Source of the DNA: Phlebotomus papatasi
Lineage: Eukaryota > Arthropoda > Insecta > Diptera > Psychodidae
DNA: 64,000 nucleotides
Assembly: GCF_024763615.1 (NCBI RefSeq)
Contig: NC_077222.1
Location: forward strand, 106,177,417-106,241,416
Direction: 5' to 3'
Under the pieces are notes generated by a model that saw only the letters and a list, made by a program, of their open reading frames with translations, ran no database searches and was not told the origin of the DNA. A program made the translations under genes and the position numbers. Positions 1 to 10,742 of this stretch are shown here, piece after piece (within the stretch, counting starts at the first letter, position 1; each line of letters opens with the position of its first letter).

Positions 1-339
1 TGAAATACTCAAGTGTAGATGGAAAATGTTCTTCACCCAAGTAGAAAGAAAAAATCATGTTCAACTAAAAGATTTCTATTATAATACCTAAATGGATCTA
101 TTAATGTCAAATAGAAAATTGCTCGTGAAATCATTTAAGTGGGAGTCGTTTTCAGAAGAAGCTTTTACGGAAAATGAAGTGGATTGTTTTTCGAATGAAA
201 TTGGTTATAGAATAATAACATTAATAAATATAACACAATTTTCTGCGAAAGTTTAACTTAACTTGTTCAGTGATAAACATTTCTGTATTTAAAAATATTG
301 TCAATTAAAAATTTTAAATATCAGTGAATTTTATCAATT
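1..339. other. AT-rich non-coding DNA
   Basis: No open frame of note, no RNA gene and no clear repeat is visible. Homopolymer-rich AT sequence typical of insect intron or intergenic DNA. Confidence 0.6.
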
Positions 340-487
340 ATGCCAAGCGAACAATAATTTTTGTTTATAAACATGTTTTCAAAATTTCCCATGAGAATGA
401 GTGAGATGACTAGATCTAGATCTCACTCACTCTCACTGTAATGTCAAAAACATGTTTAATAAACAAAAGTTATTGTGCGTTGGGCAT
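340..487. mobile_element. Palindromic MITE, family A, copy 1
   Basis: The ends are inverted copies of each other: the left begins ATGCCAAGCGAACAATAA and the right reads, reversed, ATGCCCAACGCACAATAA. Both continue through TTTGTTTA and AAACATGTTTT, giving arms of about 50 bases. The middle holds GAGTGAG/CTCACTC stretches around AGATCT. A second copy of exactly the same length (148 bases) lies at 23389-23536. Non-autonomous, no coding capacity. Flanking TA suggests, but does not prove, a Tc1/mariner-type target. Confidence 0.75.
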
Positions 488-968
488 TATTTAAAAGGTA
501 TCAATAACAAATCAAAACAGGTTTGTTGACAAAATGAAACATGTAAATCTAAGTGAAATAAGCAAAAAAAAGTTTTTTGGGAATTTTCTTATCAAATTAA
601 GCTCCTGAGGAACTTCTTTGTATTCTTATAATCCTAGGCCCTGGGGCAATCAATTGTCCACTCGTTACGACCCAGAAAACAAAGCTTCATCTACTCGATT
701 CCTAGATCGAACGCAGACTGAGTCCTTTGTCCACCAATATATTCCTTCGTCGGTCGTCCCGTTCTCACGAGGGGAAAATTATTGGCAACTTTCAAATAAT
801 GATCTTTGCAACTTTAATAGAAGAACTGACTTCTAAAATCGGCCAATCCTGACGTTTCACCGTCGTCTGGGATTCTAAATCGATTATATTCAATTCTGGA
901 ACTCTCTTTCGGCTTGGCATGCAAAGCCAAATGTCCTTGCAATCCTTACAGAAATAGATCCCTGCGGA
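488..968. other. Non-coding DNA, slightly GC-richer
   Basis: A 72-codon frame at 618-836 and a 73-codon frame on the other strand at 792-1013 overlap here. Neither has splice-site context or a recognisable domain, and they contradict each other. I see no gene. The right end runs into the family B remnant next to the 27-bp array. Confidence 0.5.
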
Positions 969-998
969 GGCAGCCAACATCCCGAAAGCCAAAATCTC
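969..998. repeat. Remnant of family B terminus (GCCAAAATCCCGAAA)
   Basis: GGCAGCCAACATCCCGAAAG followed by CCAAAATC matches the left end of the complete family B element at 7599 (GGCAGCCAAAATCCCGGAAG, then CCAAAATC). It directly abuts the 27-bp minisatellite, so the array may have begun at a transposon end. Confidence 0.55.
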
Positions 999-2123
999 TC
1001 GATCAGATCTCAAAATAATTTCTTGTCGGCCAGATCTCCAAACAATATTTTGTCGGCCAGATCTCCAGACAATTTCTTGTCGGCCAGATCTCCAAACAAT
1101 GTCTTGTCGGCCAGATTTTTAAACAATTTCTTGTCGACCAGAGCTTCAAACAATTTCTTGTCGGCCAGATCTCTAGACGATTTGTTGTCGGCCAAATCTC
1201 CAAAAAATGTCTTTTCGGCCAGATTTCCAAACAATCATGTCGAACAGGTTTCCAATTTCTTGTCGTCCAGATTTACAGACAATTCTGTCGGCCAGATCTC
1301 AAGACGATTTGTTGTCGGCCAGATCTCCAGATAATTCTTTCGGCCACATCTCAAAACGATTTGTTTTCGGCCAGATCTACAAAAAAATTCTTATCGGCCG
1401 GATCTCCAGACAATTTCTTATCGGCCAGATCACCAGACAATTTTTTGTCGGCCAAATCTCCAAACAATTTCTTGCTGGTCAGATTTTCAAATAAATTCTT
1501 GTCGGCAAGATCTCCAAAAAATGTCTTATCGGCTAGATCTCCAAACAATCCTGTCGGCCACATCTCTAAACAATTTCTTATTGGCCAGATCTCCAGACAA
1601 TTTCTTATCGGCCAGATCTCTAAACAATTTCTTGTCTGCCAGATCTCCAAAAATTTCTTGTCGGCCAGATCTCTAAGCAATTACTTGTCGGCAAGATCTC
1701 CAGACAATTTCTTATCGGCCAGATCTCTGATCAATTTCTTGTCGGCCAGATCTCCAGTCGATTTTTTGTCGGCCAGATCTCCAGTCAATTTCTTATCTGC
1801 CAGATTTTTGAACAATTTTTTGTCGACCAGATCTCCAAACAATTTCTTGTCAGTCAGATCTCCAAACAATGTCTTGTCGGCCAGATCTCCAGACAATTTC
1901 TTGTCGGCCAGATCTCCAGTCAATTTCTTGTCGGCCAGATCTCCAGTCAATTTCTTGTCGGCCAGATCTGCAAACAATTTCTTGTCAGCCAGATCTACAA
2001 TTTCTTGTCGGCAAGATCTTCAAACAATTTCTTATCGGCCAGATTTTTAAACAATTTCTTGTCGACCAGAGCTCTAGATAATTTCTTGTCGGCCAGATAT
2101 TCAGACAATTTCTTATCGGCCAT
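999..2123. repeat. 27-bp minisatellite, about 41 units
   Basis: Tandem unit approximately TTCTTGTCGGCCAGATCTCC + AAACAAT; successive TTGTCGGCC motifs at 1023 and 1050 give the 27-base period. Units differ at a few positions (AGACAAT, AGTCAAT, AAACAAT endings) and a handful are shortened. Most units carry the palindrome AGATCT. Because 27 is a multiple of three, several frames on both strands stay open (for example 1361-2050 plus, 1681-1977 minus) and would encode nine-residue repeats such as LSARSPDNF. These frames are by-products of the period: there is no unique flanking coding sequence. Confidence 0.93.
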
Positions 2124-3987
2124 TAATTGGGGAAATTGACCCTGCTTTCCTATTGATTCATAGTTTACTGTCATATCAACACTCAAGTCGTGTAACCGGT
2201 AACAGTGACTTTCCGCGGAGTGTACCGAACGAATAGGGCGAGATTTAGTCAATTTTGTATGAATGACAAAATGATGGGGAGCACAAAAAGAGGGCACTTC
2301 TTAGGCAAAATCAAATACTGAGTCATTGCAATTCACTCAGAAGCATTCATAGGTTTCATCTTAAGCTTCTTGAGATGCAAAAGTTCCACACAATTTTCAC
2401 CCCAAAGACGATCAATGAATGCCTGAGTGCAAATGTATGAGGTGAATTGATAGAGGAAGTATTTTGTGTGGGAAAAATTGGTGAAAATTTCCATTTGCTC
2501 CTCACCGTCTGCTTCTAGGAAAATGTGACTAAAAGAGTTCTAGAGGAAGAAGAAGGAATATCTTATCGAAGACTGAATTTTTATCAGCTCACGGTTGTAA
2601 ATCTCTCACTATCCTGTATCAGATTTTTTTCCCCGATATCACCTTGAATTAGAAGTGACTTCTCTATAAGGTGGAAAATGTGAAGAAGAAAGTCACTGAA
2701 GGGGAATAGAAAAGTTCAACGTGAATGACTTTTCTTTTGCATCTTCATTCCTTTTTCCTTACACTCGCTCCATTCTGACACAGTGAATATGCGGTATGTG
2801 ATAGTGACTGGTTCATTGTTGAAAAAGAATTTGTAATTTAAAATTTCCAACATCAGATGGTTTGGTCTTGTGCCAAAGGAGAGGGCGGGGGTGTTTGGGG
2901 GATGGAATCTCGAAGAGATGAGACAAATACTCACCAACATCAATCTTCCCGTCCATAGGATGGTGACACACTGTAAGAGTTTTCCTTGCTTGTCCCTGTC
3001 TCTCCCCAACTCCCATCACCTGCTTTCCCAACATTTTCCTCCAATATCACCATCGTATCCTTGCACTTGTCATCCCCATCCTGCATCCCCTGCTTGTTCT
3101 TGACATTTTGCTCATATGTACAATAGACATTCGTACCCATTACACATCGTTTTCCCTTACCACAAGAAATAGTTGAAAGCTGAAGATGGAACATGCACAA
3201 ATATACAAACTCCGACCAAGATACTCGATGCCACTTCTTGGTGAATTTTCAAATGGTGGGCACAGAGATGGATGCATCTGCAAATACATTACATATCACT
3301 TCCAGGGTTAGTTGGAAAATTTCACAGCATTTCCGTTTTATTCTTTTAGCTTTCAAAATATTTACTTGGACCATATTCACATCGCTCATTCGAAGTTACA
3401 GGGGCACAATCCAATCTAAAAGTTTACTTTAGATAGATTTTTTTTTTTCATTTTTAAATTTCATTCTTTATTGTAAAGCGAAAGAGAAAAAGGAATCAAA
3501 GTTGTAGCAATCGCGATTAACTTATGGCAAAGTTTTTCGAGGATCACGCACTTGCTATCCCAAATAATCTGTATTTTCCTTCGCTCGATGCCGACCTATA
3601 GCAACCTATGCACTCCAAGTACTATAGCAGGAACTTTAACCTGAAATACAGTTGGGTATCTGCTAAGAGGCACTGATCTACTTAGTCGCAGACTAAGTTT
3701 GTTGTATACAGCGAATATCTACCTTCACTCAAAATTGAACTTCTGTATGGGGCCAACTTCAGTTAGCCATTTCCCGCAATGGAGTTGCAGCCTACATTTT
3801 TGTGGTAAAGCTTTGGGTAAAGCTTAATTTTCAGATTATACAAATCCAGAATGATCAAAATTCTTAAATAATCGAAATAATACGGAGGGTAATGTGTAGA
3901 ATGGTTACCCAAAACACAAAATTTTTTCTGGCCTCCAGTAAGCACAAGTAAAATCGTAACTATGATACTCTTAACAATTCGAAATCT
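2124..3987. other. Non-coding DNA
   Basis: Several short opposing frames (2716-3009 minus, 2870-3103 plus, 2940-3200 minus, 3193-3432 plus) overlap one another and show no domain. A T-run lies near 3431-3449. Nothing else is recognised. Confidence 0.5.
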
Positions 3988-4598
3988 TGATTTTCGAGAG
4001 TTTGGCTTTTAAGATTTTGGTCTTTTACGCATTTTGACCTTATCGGAATTTTGGTCTTTTCCAAGTTCAGGACTTATCACGATTTTATCATTTAGGATTT
4101 TGGTTTTAAGGATTTTGTCTCTTTCGAAATTTTGGCCATTTCGAGTTTTCGACATTTGGGGATTTTAACTTTCAAAATTTTGGATTTCGGAATTTTGGCC
4201 TGTTCCGCATTCTGACCTTATCGGAATATTGAAATTCTATATTTTGGCCTTATCGGGATTTTGGCCTTATCAGAGTTCTGGTCTTATTAGGTTTTTGGGG
4301 CTTCAAATTTTGATTTTCTCGAGATTTTGGCCTTTTCGAGAATTCGACGTACCGGACTTTGATTTTCGGGATTTCGGCGTTGATTTGAATTTGGACATTA
4401 AGACTTTTTCCGCATTTTGGCCTTTTCTGCATTTTATCCTTTACGGTATTCTGAATTTTGTCCTATACTGAATTCTGGTCTTATCAGAATTTTGGCATTT
4501 GGAATTTTAGCTATTTTGAGATTCTTGCCTTGTCGGGATTTCGGCGTTCGATATTAAAACTTTCGAGATTTTAACTTTCGGAGTTTTAGATTTTGGGA
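3988..4598. repeat. Diverged part of the 17-bp minisatellite (family B unit)
   Basis: Irregular head-to-tail copies of GGGATTTTGGCCTTTTC and variants (GGAATTTTGGTCTTTTC, CGAGATTTTGGCCTTTTC), with spacings that drift between about 14 and 25 bases. The same unit makes up the inverted arms of the family B elements at 7599-7802 and 46871-47158. The short frames at 4229-4471 and 4250-4432 are repeat translations, not genes. Confidence 0.88.
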
Positions 4599-5445
4599 TT
4601 TTGGCATTTTTCGCATTATGGCCTTATCGGCATTTCGGCCTTTTCCGCATTCTGGCCCTATCGGGATTTCGGCCTTTTCTGTATTCTGGCCTTATCGGAA
4701 TTTCGGCCTTTTTCGCATTCTGGCCTTATCGCGATTTCGGCCTTTTCCACATTCTGGCCCTATTGGGATTTCGGCTTTTTCTGCATTCTGGCCTTATCGG
4801 AATTTCGACCTTTTCTGTATTCTATCTTTATCGGGATTTCAACTTTTCCTGTATTTTGACCTTATCGAGATTTCGGCCTTTTCTGAATTCTGGAATTATC
4901 GGAATTCTGGCCTTTTCCGCATTCTTGCCTTATCGAGATTTCGGATTTTTCCGCATTCTGGCATTATCGGAATTCCGGCCTTTTCCACAATCTGGCCTTA
5001 TCGGGATTTCGGCTTTTTCCGCATTCTGACCTTATCAAGATTTCGGCCTTTTCCGCATTCTGGCCTTATCGGAATTTCGGCTTTTTCTGCATTCTGGTCT
5101 TATCGGAATTTCGGCATTTTCTGTGTTCTAGCTTTATCGGTATTTCGGCTTTTCCTGTATTTTGGCCTTATCAACATTTCGGCCTTTTCCGCATTCTGGC
5201 CCTATCGGAATTCCGGCCTTTTCCGCATTATGGCGTTGTCGGGATTTCGGCTTTTTCCGCATTCTGGCCTTATCAGGATTTCGGCTTTTTCTGCATCCTG
5301 GACTTACCGGAATTTCGGCCTTTTCTGCATTCTGACCTTATAGCGATTTCGGCCTTTTCCGCATTCTGGCTTTATCGGGATTTTGGCCTTTCTTCATTCT
5401 TACGTTATCTGAATTTTGGCTTTCGGGATTTTGACGTTTTCCAAA
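4599..5445. repeat. 34-bp higher-order minisatellite built of two 17-bp halves
   Basis: Regular unit of 34 bases: GCATTCTGGCCTTATCG followed by GAATTTCGGCCTTTTCC. The halves are each 17 bases and clearly related, so a 17-mer array was amplified again as a dimer, about 24 dimers in all. Since 34 is not a multiple of three, all three plus frames stay open and give the same repeated peptide (frames starting 4593, 4601 and 4618, the last 241 codons). I read these as artefacts. The right edge decays into monomers between about 5380 and 5445. Confidence 0.92.
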
Positions 5446-7598
5446 TTTGGCCAATTTGACCTCTTGTCTTTAATCTAACTTAGAATTTTTAAATTTTCTC
5501 ACCATTTTAGATGAGCAAAAGGAACCCCACGAAGAAGTGCTCCCCTTATAATTTTAATCTTCCTTTTCATTATTTTCTTAATCTTTGTTCTTCCTTATCA
5601 TTTGAAATATCGCGAAAATCTAAATATTTTAAATTAGGTTTTATTTAAAATTACCCCATCACACAGATTTTTCTCTCAAATATTTAAGACAACATTTTTT
5701 AGCTGTAATAGATTTTTTTCTTTAAATTCTAGAAAAATTATAAAGAATTTAACTCTTACTTAATGAAGAATATCAATTTATGGATGGGTCATTGAAAACT
5801 CCTGAACGATATCTCAAGTCGCTTGATCTCTAAGATCCCAGAAAACAAACATCTTTATAATATTTTCATGTCATTATGCCAGGAAATTTCTTTTTAATCA
5901 AGTAAAAGCTTTTCTTTCTCTTAGCATGAGAACTTTCTGCCTGACTTGATGTTTGTTCGCTGAAGAAGTGAAAACTCATCTGCAAATTTGTGGTGCAGTG
6001 TGGAAGAACATTATGAGATTTTCCCTTCATCATTCAACTTTTCGCACTCTCGTGTGCGGGAAATTTGTCAAATTGGAAAAGAGTGAGAAGTGCATTTTGC
6101 TTGACTCTGATTCACATTGCATCTAAACTTTGCACACACTGATTTTCAGTGATTAATTTCTTTTCTTCCCACTCAGCCATTTTCTTGCTTCTCGGTACAG
6201 TGATTGCAAGAAAATTAAGGAAGTTGCTGCAGAAGTTTCTTCTAGAATAAGACCCACTTGGATTATATTGGTGAAAGTGTGGCAGGAAATTGATGAGTAA
6301 TTTATTGAGCAATAATTGAATTTCCCAAACCAATATTCCATACCACAAATTAATCTATAAGTTCATATGATGAGAAGATATTTGATCCAAAATCTAATAT
6401 TTATTTCCGTTTCGCTGTGGCTTAAAAGCATACAACTAAGGTACTTATTGAACTTACTTGAACCATTTTTGTCTCACTCCACCCAAAACATCATTTTATA
6501 AGTCAGAGTTTGCAGAAAGTTTAGTAAGTTTTCAATGACTTTGGTGTATTAATTACCAATGTATATAGATTTCAAGATCTAACTAAACTTGTGTATGATA
6601 CTTAAGATATTTAGCACTTGGTAATCAAATGTGGAATATGTTAGAGAGAAATTTCGAAGAAATTTTGTTAATGTCAGACTAAGAATTTAATTACATTGCA
6701 TTTGGATAAATCACCAAACAGGCAATATCGTGCAATATTCGTTAAACTTCTGCAAATTCCTTAATCCAATCGTTTGGGATTGAACTATAGAAAACTTGAA
6801 CACTTGAAATGGAATGCTCTTTGCTGTTCTAAGTATCATATAGAGATACATTTAAGGATAACTTCATGCAATTGTATTCACGATTATGTTTTGCAAGGTT
6901 TTGTATGGATAGAAGTAAATGGTGCTTTTAGTTGCATCATTAAATGTGTTAAAGCTCTAAAAGCTCTTACTACCAAATTATCGCATTGTGGGATAGGACA
7001 TTAAACGTGCGATCTAGCACGGGTGAGAAATGTTTTTGTATACTGCTTTCCTGACTACATTTTCTTTGAATAGGGGCGAGTGTGGCGTACATTGAGCTAA
7101 ATTTAAGAGGTTTCATCCAGGGGGTTCAGTTACAAAGATTAAAAGACAGCATATTTTTTCAAATACCTTATTTCGATAATAACAAAAATTTATTAATTTG
7201 AAATCCTTAAAGCAGATGAAACTATAAAAGTAAAACTATATTTTTTGAAATTTTTATTTAAAAAAATTGAAAATTCAATCAATGGAACCTATCCTTATTT
7301 TGAGAAAATAGTAATCTTCTGTATAAGACTCACCCAAAAATATTAAGATTTTTCTTTTCAAAAATCCCTTATCCATTAACGGGTTTAACTTATTTACTAA
7401 CAGGAAATAATTTGTTTTTCTTTATTTTTGACTTATGATGTTTCGTCAGCCTTCCTGATCCCTTAATAGAATTTCCAAAACTGAAAAAAGCGTTGAAAAG
7501 CTGCTTTGGAAATAAAGCAAATAAAAATGTTTTTGGATAAGAGAGTTGGGGAGCAGATAAAAAGGTAAAAAAAAACTTGCACCATTCTTCACACGGTG
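5446..7598. other. AT-rich non-coding DNA
   Basis: Short opposing frames at 6112-6348 (minus) and 6774-7004 (plus) lack any domain or splice context. No repeat family was recognised. 7160-7400 is particularly rich in A and T. Confidence 0.55.
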
Positions 7599-7802
7599 GC
7601 AGCCAAAATCCCGGAAGCCAAAATCCCGAATGTTCAAAATCCTGAAAGGGAGGAAAATGTTTAGAATAATTTCCCAAGACACAGAAGATTTCCCTTTGCC
7701 TCCAGCAATCGCGGGTACAATCCTGGGAGTAGCTATAACACTTTTAAGAATTCGGGATTTTGGCTTTCGGGATTTTGGCGTTCGGGATTTTGACCGGGAC
7801 CC
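7599..7802. mobile_element. Family B MITE, complete copy with 17-bp repeat arms
   Basis: Left arm has two to three units of GCCAAAATCCCGGAA; right arm has the inverse, TTCGGGATTTTGGC twice, ending GGGATTTTGACCGGGACC. Between them is a unique core (about 7650-7745) which, reversed, contains TATAGCTACTCCCAGGATTG and TTCTGTGTCTTGGGAAATTA. The element at 46871-47158 has the same core and arms with different numbers of units. Two small frames crossing this region are shadows. Confidence 0.8.
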
Positions 7803-7885
7803 TGTAAGACTTACGAGCAATTCGTAACTCCTCAGCAGGAATCCACATCCACAAACAATTACGAACAATTTTACGATTTTTGATC
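7803..7885. repeat. Right-end fragment of TTTACGAAC element (family C)
   Basis: Reads CTTACGAGCAATTCGTAACT, CAGGAATCCACATCCACAAAC and TTACGAACAATTTTACGA, matching 9336-9405, the right end of the family C element. It joins directly to the outer terminus of the family B element. Confidence 0.6.
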
Positions 7886-7916
7886 TGTCGGTACTCGTCA
7901 GACACAGTTAGTTTGC

Positions 7917-8330
7917 CAAAAGCTAGAGTTTGATACTTCGAAAGTATCTTGGATAAATAGTAAATAGACCTCCATTTGCTCAAAAAGTCATAGATGTTCG
8001 AAGAATTAAAACTCAGTTTTCAATTTTCAAACTGAATTTTCGTACAAAATCAAGAAAATTTATTAAAAATTACACGAAGGAGCGGTTAAAAGTATGACTC
8101 AAATATTATAAAGTAAATTATAGTGTAGAAGGAACACTATGATCCTTGTTGCTTTTATTCTCCAACAACAAAGCAAAAAAGAGATATATTGTGACACTCG
8201 AGACATTTCGAAATTCGAATAAGATGTTAGGCTACTTCGATCACTATTCGGATGAAACGAGAAGTAAATATGCCGTTTCTTTAGCTTTCGAAACCAAATT
8301 TTCTCCATCTGTGAATCTTCTTTTTTCTTT
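7917..8330. repeat. Dispersed repeat R2, copy 1
   Basis: Begins AGTATCTTGGATAAATAGTA and continues with GTTCGAAGAATT, AAATTTATTAAA and TTCGAAATTCGAATAAGATG. The same ordered landmarks occur at 22668-23010 and, in part, at 46625-46760. The 90-codon frame at 8146-8418 lies across it and is not supported as a gene. Confidence 0.55.
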
Positions 8331-8650
8331 GCAGATAATGTCGTTGATACTAGTAGAATTGAAACAGATTTTCGAATTCACAGAATTGAACTTTCGAACG
8401 AGGTTGGAAAAATTTTAGGAATATCAGAGTAAGAAGTTAGTAATTAAGTTACTCAATGATTATAAAGGGATTTAATAATGGGACGGGAATATTTCTTGCT
8501 TCGTTGCCCTAAAATTTATTGAAGATTGACACGAAATGTTGACGCTCACAGTACTTCGAAATTCGAAGAAGAAACACTTCAGCCATCATGCGAACGAAAA
8601 GAGAAGCAAAAATGTCTTGTATTTGGCTTTCGGAACCAAACTTCGAATGT
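8331..8650. repeat. Dispersed repeat R2, second adjacent copy (3' part)
   Basis: Repeats in the same order the landmarks of the preceding unit: AATATCAGAGTAAGAAG, GAGTTACTCA-like AAGTTACTCAATG, TTCGAAATTCGAAG, then CGAAAAGAGAAGCAAAAATG. So two diverged R2 copies stand in tandem. Confidence 0.5.
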
Positions 8651-8904
8651 TTTTCTCATAGAGAAACTCTGTCAATGAGCGCCTTGCGTTTTTTTTCGAG
8701 TTTTAAATAATTTGGAAAACATACCAATGCAATGTTTGAAAGTCCTAGAGAATATCTGAATTTTGTTAGTTTAAAAAGAGAAACTGTTTTTGATAAACAA
8801 CGAATCACCTGTAAACAATGTTTTTTAGATGCCTAATTCAAATGAAACTTCGTATTTCTAATGTTTTCGAAATTTCCCAATTCGTTCAGAGTTTCACAAA
8901 TGTT
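8651..8904. other. Non-coding DNA
   Basis: AT-rich sequence between the R2 pair and the family C element. Nothing recognised. Confidence 0.5.
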
Positions 8905-9412
8905 GGGTCCCGGTCAAAATCCCGAACACAAAAGTTCGTTAAATTTTTGTACTTTTTCACAAACATTCGTAACATGATCATTTGATGAGCATTTTTACTT
9001 CTTTTACAAAAAATTGTTCGTATATTTTTGTTTGTGTGGCAAAAATTGACGAACAAATGAAAAAATTGTACAAACATTTTTTGTGTGTTTACGAACATTT
9101 ACAAATAAATGTTTATAAAAGATCAAAGATGATCCACAAAAGAAAATGTCAGAATATTTGTGAAAATTACAAACTTTTACGAACCTTTTAGTAGAATTTA
9201 CAATTTACGAGCATTTTGTAACTCCCATAATTTACAAATTTTTGCAAAAGTATAAAAAGTGCTCATCCAGCGATCATGTTACAAATATGTTTGTAAAAAA
9301 GTAAAAACTTTTACGAACTTTTTGTGGGTTATACGATTTACTAGCATTTCGTAAGTCCCTAATAGGAATTCACAAACATTTACGGACAATTTTACGAAAT
9401 ATTTTTTTGTGT
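8905..9412. mobile_element. TTTACGAAC-rich element (family C) with a family B terminus
   Basis: Starts with GGGTCCCGGTCAAAATCCCG, the family B terminus, then switches to many copies of TTACGAACATTT and its inverse AAATGTTCGTAA in both orientations. It ends ACAATTTTACGAAATATTTT. The body matches 20107-20550 closely (GATCATTTGATGAGCAT against GATCACTTGACGAGCAT; GTGTGTTTACGAACATTTAC in both). The opposing 70-codon frames at 8886-9191 are palindrome shadows. Confidence 0.65.
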
Positions 9413-9723
9413 ACTCTGAAAAAAAAATCCTTGTCAAATTAACAAGATAAATTAGTTAAAAGGATGTTCTTGCGTACAGAATATGGAAGAGTTTTTTCAA
9501 TTTGGCGGCCAATTGGATTTTGCTAAAAGTTTGTCAAAAGGACGCTCTTTACGAATTTGACAAAATTTTTTCTCACATTTTATATGACAAAACAATCTTT
9601 CGACAAACTTTTAACAAAATCAAGTTGACCGCTGATTTGATAAAACTTTTGCACATTATGTATCCAAGAACATTCTTTTGACAAACCATTTTTGTTAATT
9701 TGGTAAATCTTTTCTTTCAGAGT
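9413..9723. mobile_element. Palindromic MITE with TTTGNCAAA phrase
   Basis: Left end ACTCTGAAAAAAAAATCC and right end, reversed, ACTCTGAAAGAAAAGATT. The arms continue through AAATTAACAA and a TTTGTCAAAAG-type phrase to ATGTTCTTG. Internal copies of TTTGTCAAAAG or its inverse occur several times. About 311 bases, no coding capacity. Confidence 0.75.
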
Positions 9724-10486
9724 GAGATCAATACCTTTTGACGATAAGCTCATAACTTTATCTCCCATGAGCTCTAGCGGTTCAACATTAAACAGCCTTT
9801 AAATAAGTTCTTCAAAGTGCCATTGCTTTCCCCTAAAGTAAGTGTCTTCTGACGACAGAAATTCATTCCATTAGAAGTTTGGATACTAAGATCGGAATAG
9901 TGGATGGGAGATGAAAATGTGTATATGTTTGGATTAGAGAGATGTTGTAGGTCTTTCCCCACTCGTATGTTATAGGAGATGCCTCTTCTCCCAGCACAGT
10001 GAATAAATTCTGTACCTTCCATCTTCACCCAGCATGATACAAATTGCAGCAGAAAGTTGTCACATGGTGAGAATGCAATTTGTCCAGTACAACACAATAT
10101 TTAATCTAATGTTAGTCGGAGTATGTGTTTGCTGTTTGTTTACAAAGAGGAGAAAGAGAGTGAATTTGTGCAATTTAAACTAAACAATTGTCCAAGCAAT
10201 TGTCACACAAGTTTATCTGTACTCACATGGGATTGGAACACATTATAATTAAAAATTGAAAATCAATGTGAGCAACATATTTACTCGAACACTCGAACTT
10301 ACTATAATTGCTCCTCTACATCGTCCACTGTGAAATTGTACACTATGGACCAGACTATCTTCTGTGCCATATGTCTAGGCACTTAATTAAAAACTTTAAT
10401 TTTTTTTAGATGTTTGCACAAACATTTGCAAAAACATTCGCATAAAATGAATATGAAAATATTTCTGTCTTGCAATTTTTCATAAC
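9724..10486. other. Non-coding DNA
   Basis: A 107-codon minus frame (9774-10097) starts at a favourable-looking ATG but ends within unremarkable DNA and matches no domain I know. Nothing else is seen. Confidence 0.45.
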
Positions 10487-10742
10487 ACTGCGTGAGAGAA
10501 ATCCGAAAAAGTTAAAATAACATTCCAGAAATTTTTATTTTACCCTGCAGTATTGATTCGAAATCGGTGTAAATATTACCCTTCTTAGGTGTATTAGGGG
10601 TTAAAGTTACCCATTTTCTTGTTAATTTTACCCTTAAAAAGGTGTAAAATTAACATTAAAAAATGTTGATATATTTTTACACCTAAAAAGTGTTAAAGTT
10701 ATGAGGAAAAAAGTTAATCGCACCCTCTTTTTTTTCTCAGTA
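10487..10742 (+). mobile_element. MITE family E, copy 1
   Basis: Begins CACTGCGTGAGAGAAATCCG and continues AAAAAGTTAAAATAACATTC; ends TTTTTTTTCTCAGTA. The interior includes GTGTATTAGGGGTTAAAG, TGTTGATATATTTTTACACC and GTTAAAGTTATGAGG. Two further copies at 14909-15160 and 15172-15491 share these landmarks in order. Confidence 0.8.

Noticed and set aside
1361..2050. 229-codon plus-strand frame with repeated LSARSPDNF
   Set aside because: It lies wholly in the 27-bp minisatellite. Equivalent frames are open in other phases and on the minus strand, and there is no unique coding sequence.
999..2123. CRISPR-like array
   Set aside because: Units are directly adjacent with no unique spacers and the organism is eukaryotic; it is a minisatellite.
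4618..5343. 241-codon plus-strand frame with repeated SAFWPYR
   Set aside because: It lies in the 34-bp minisatellite; the same peptide appears in all three plus frames, so the open frame follows from the repeat.
9774..10097. 107-codon minus-strand frame
   Set aside because: No domain, no splice context, ordinary length for chance in a window of this size.
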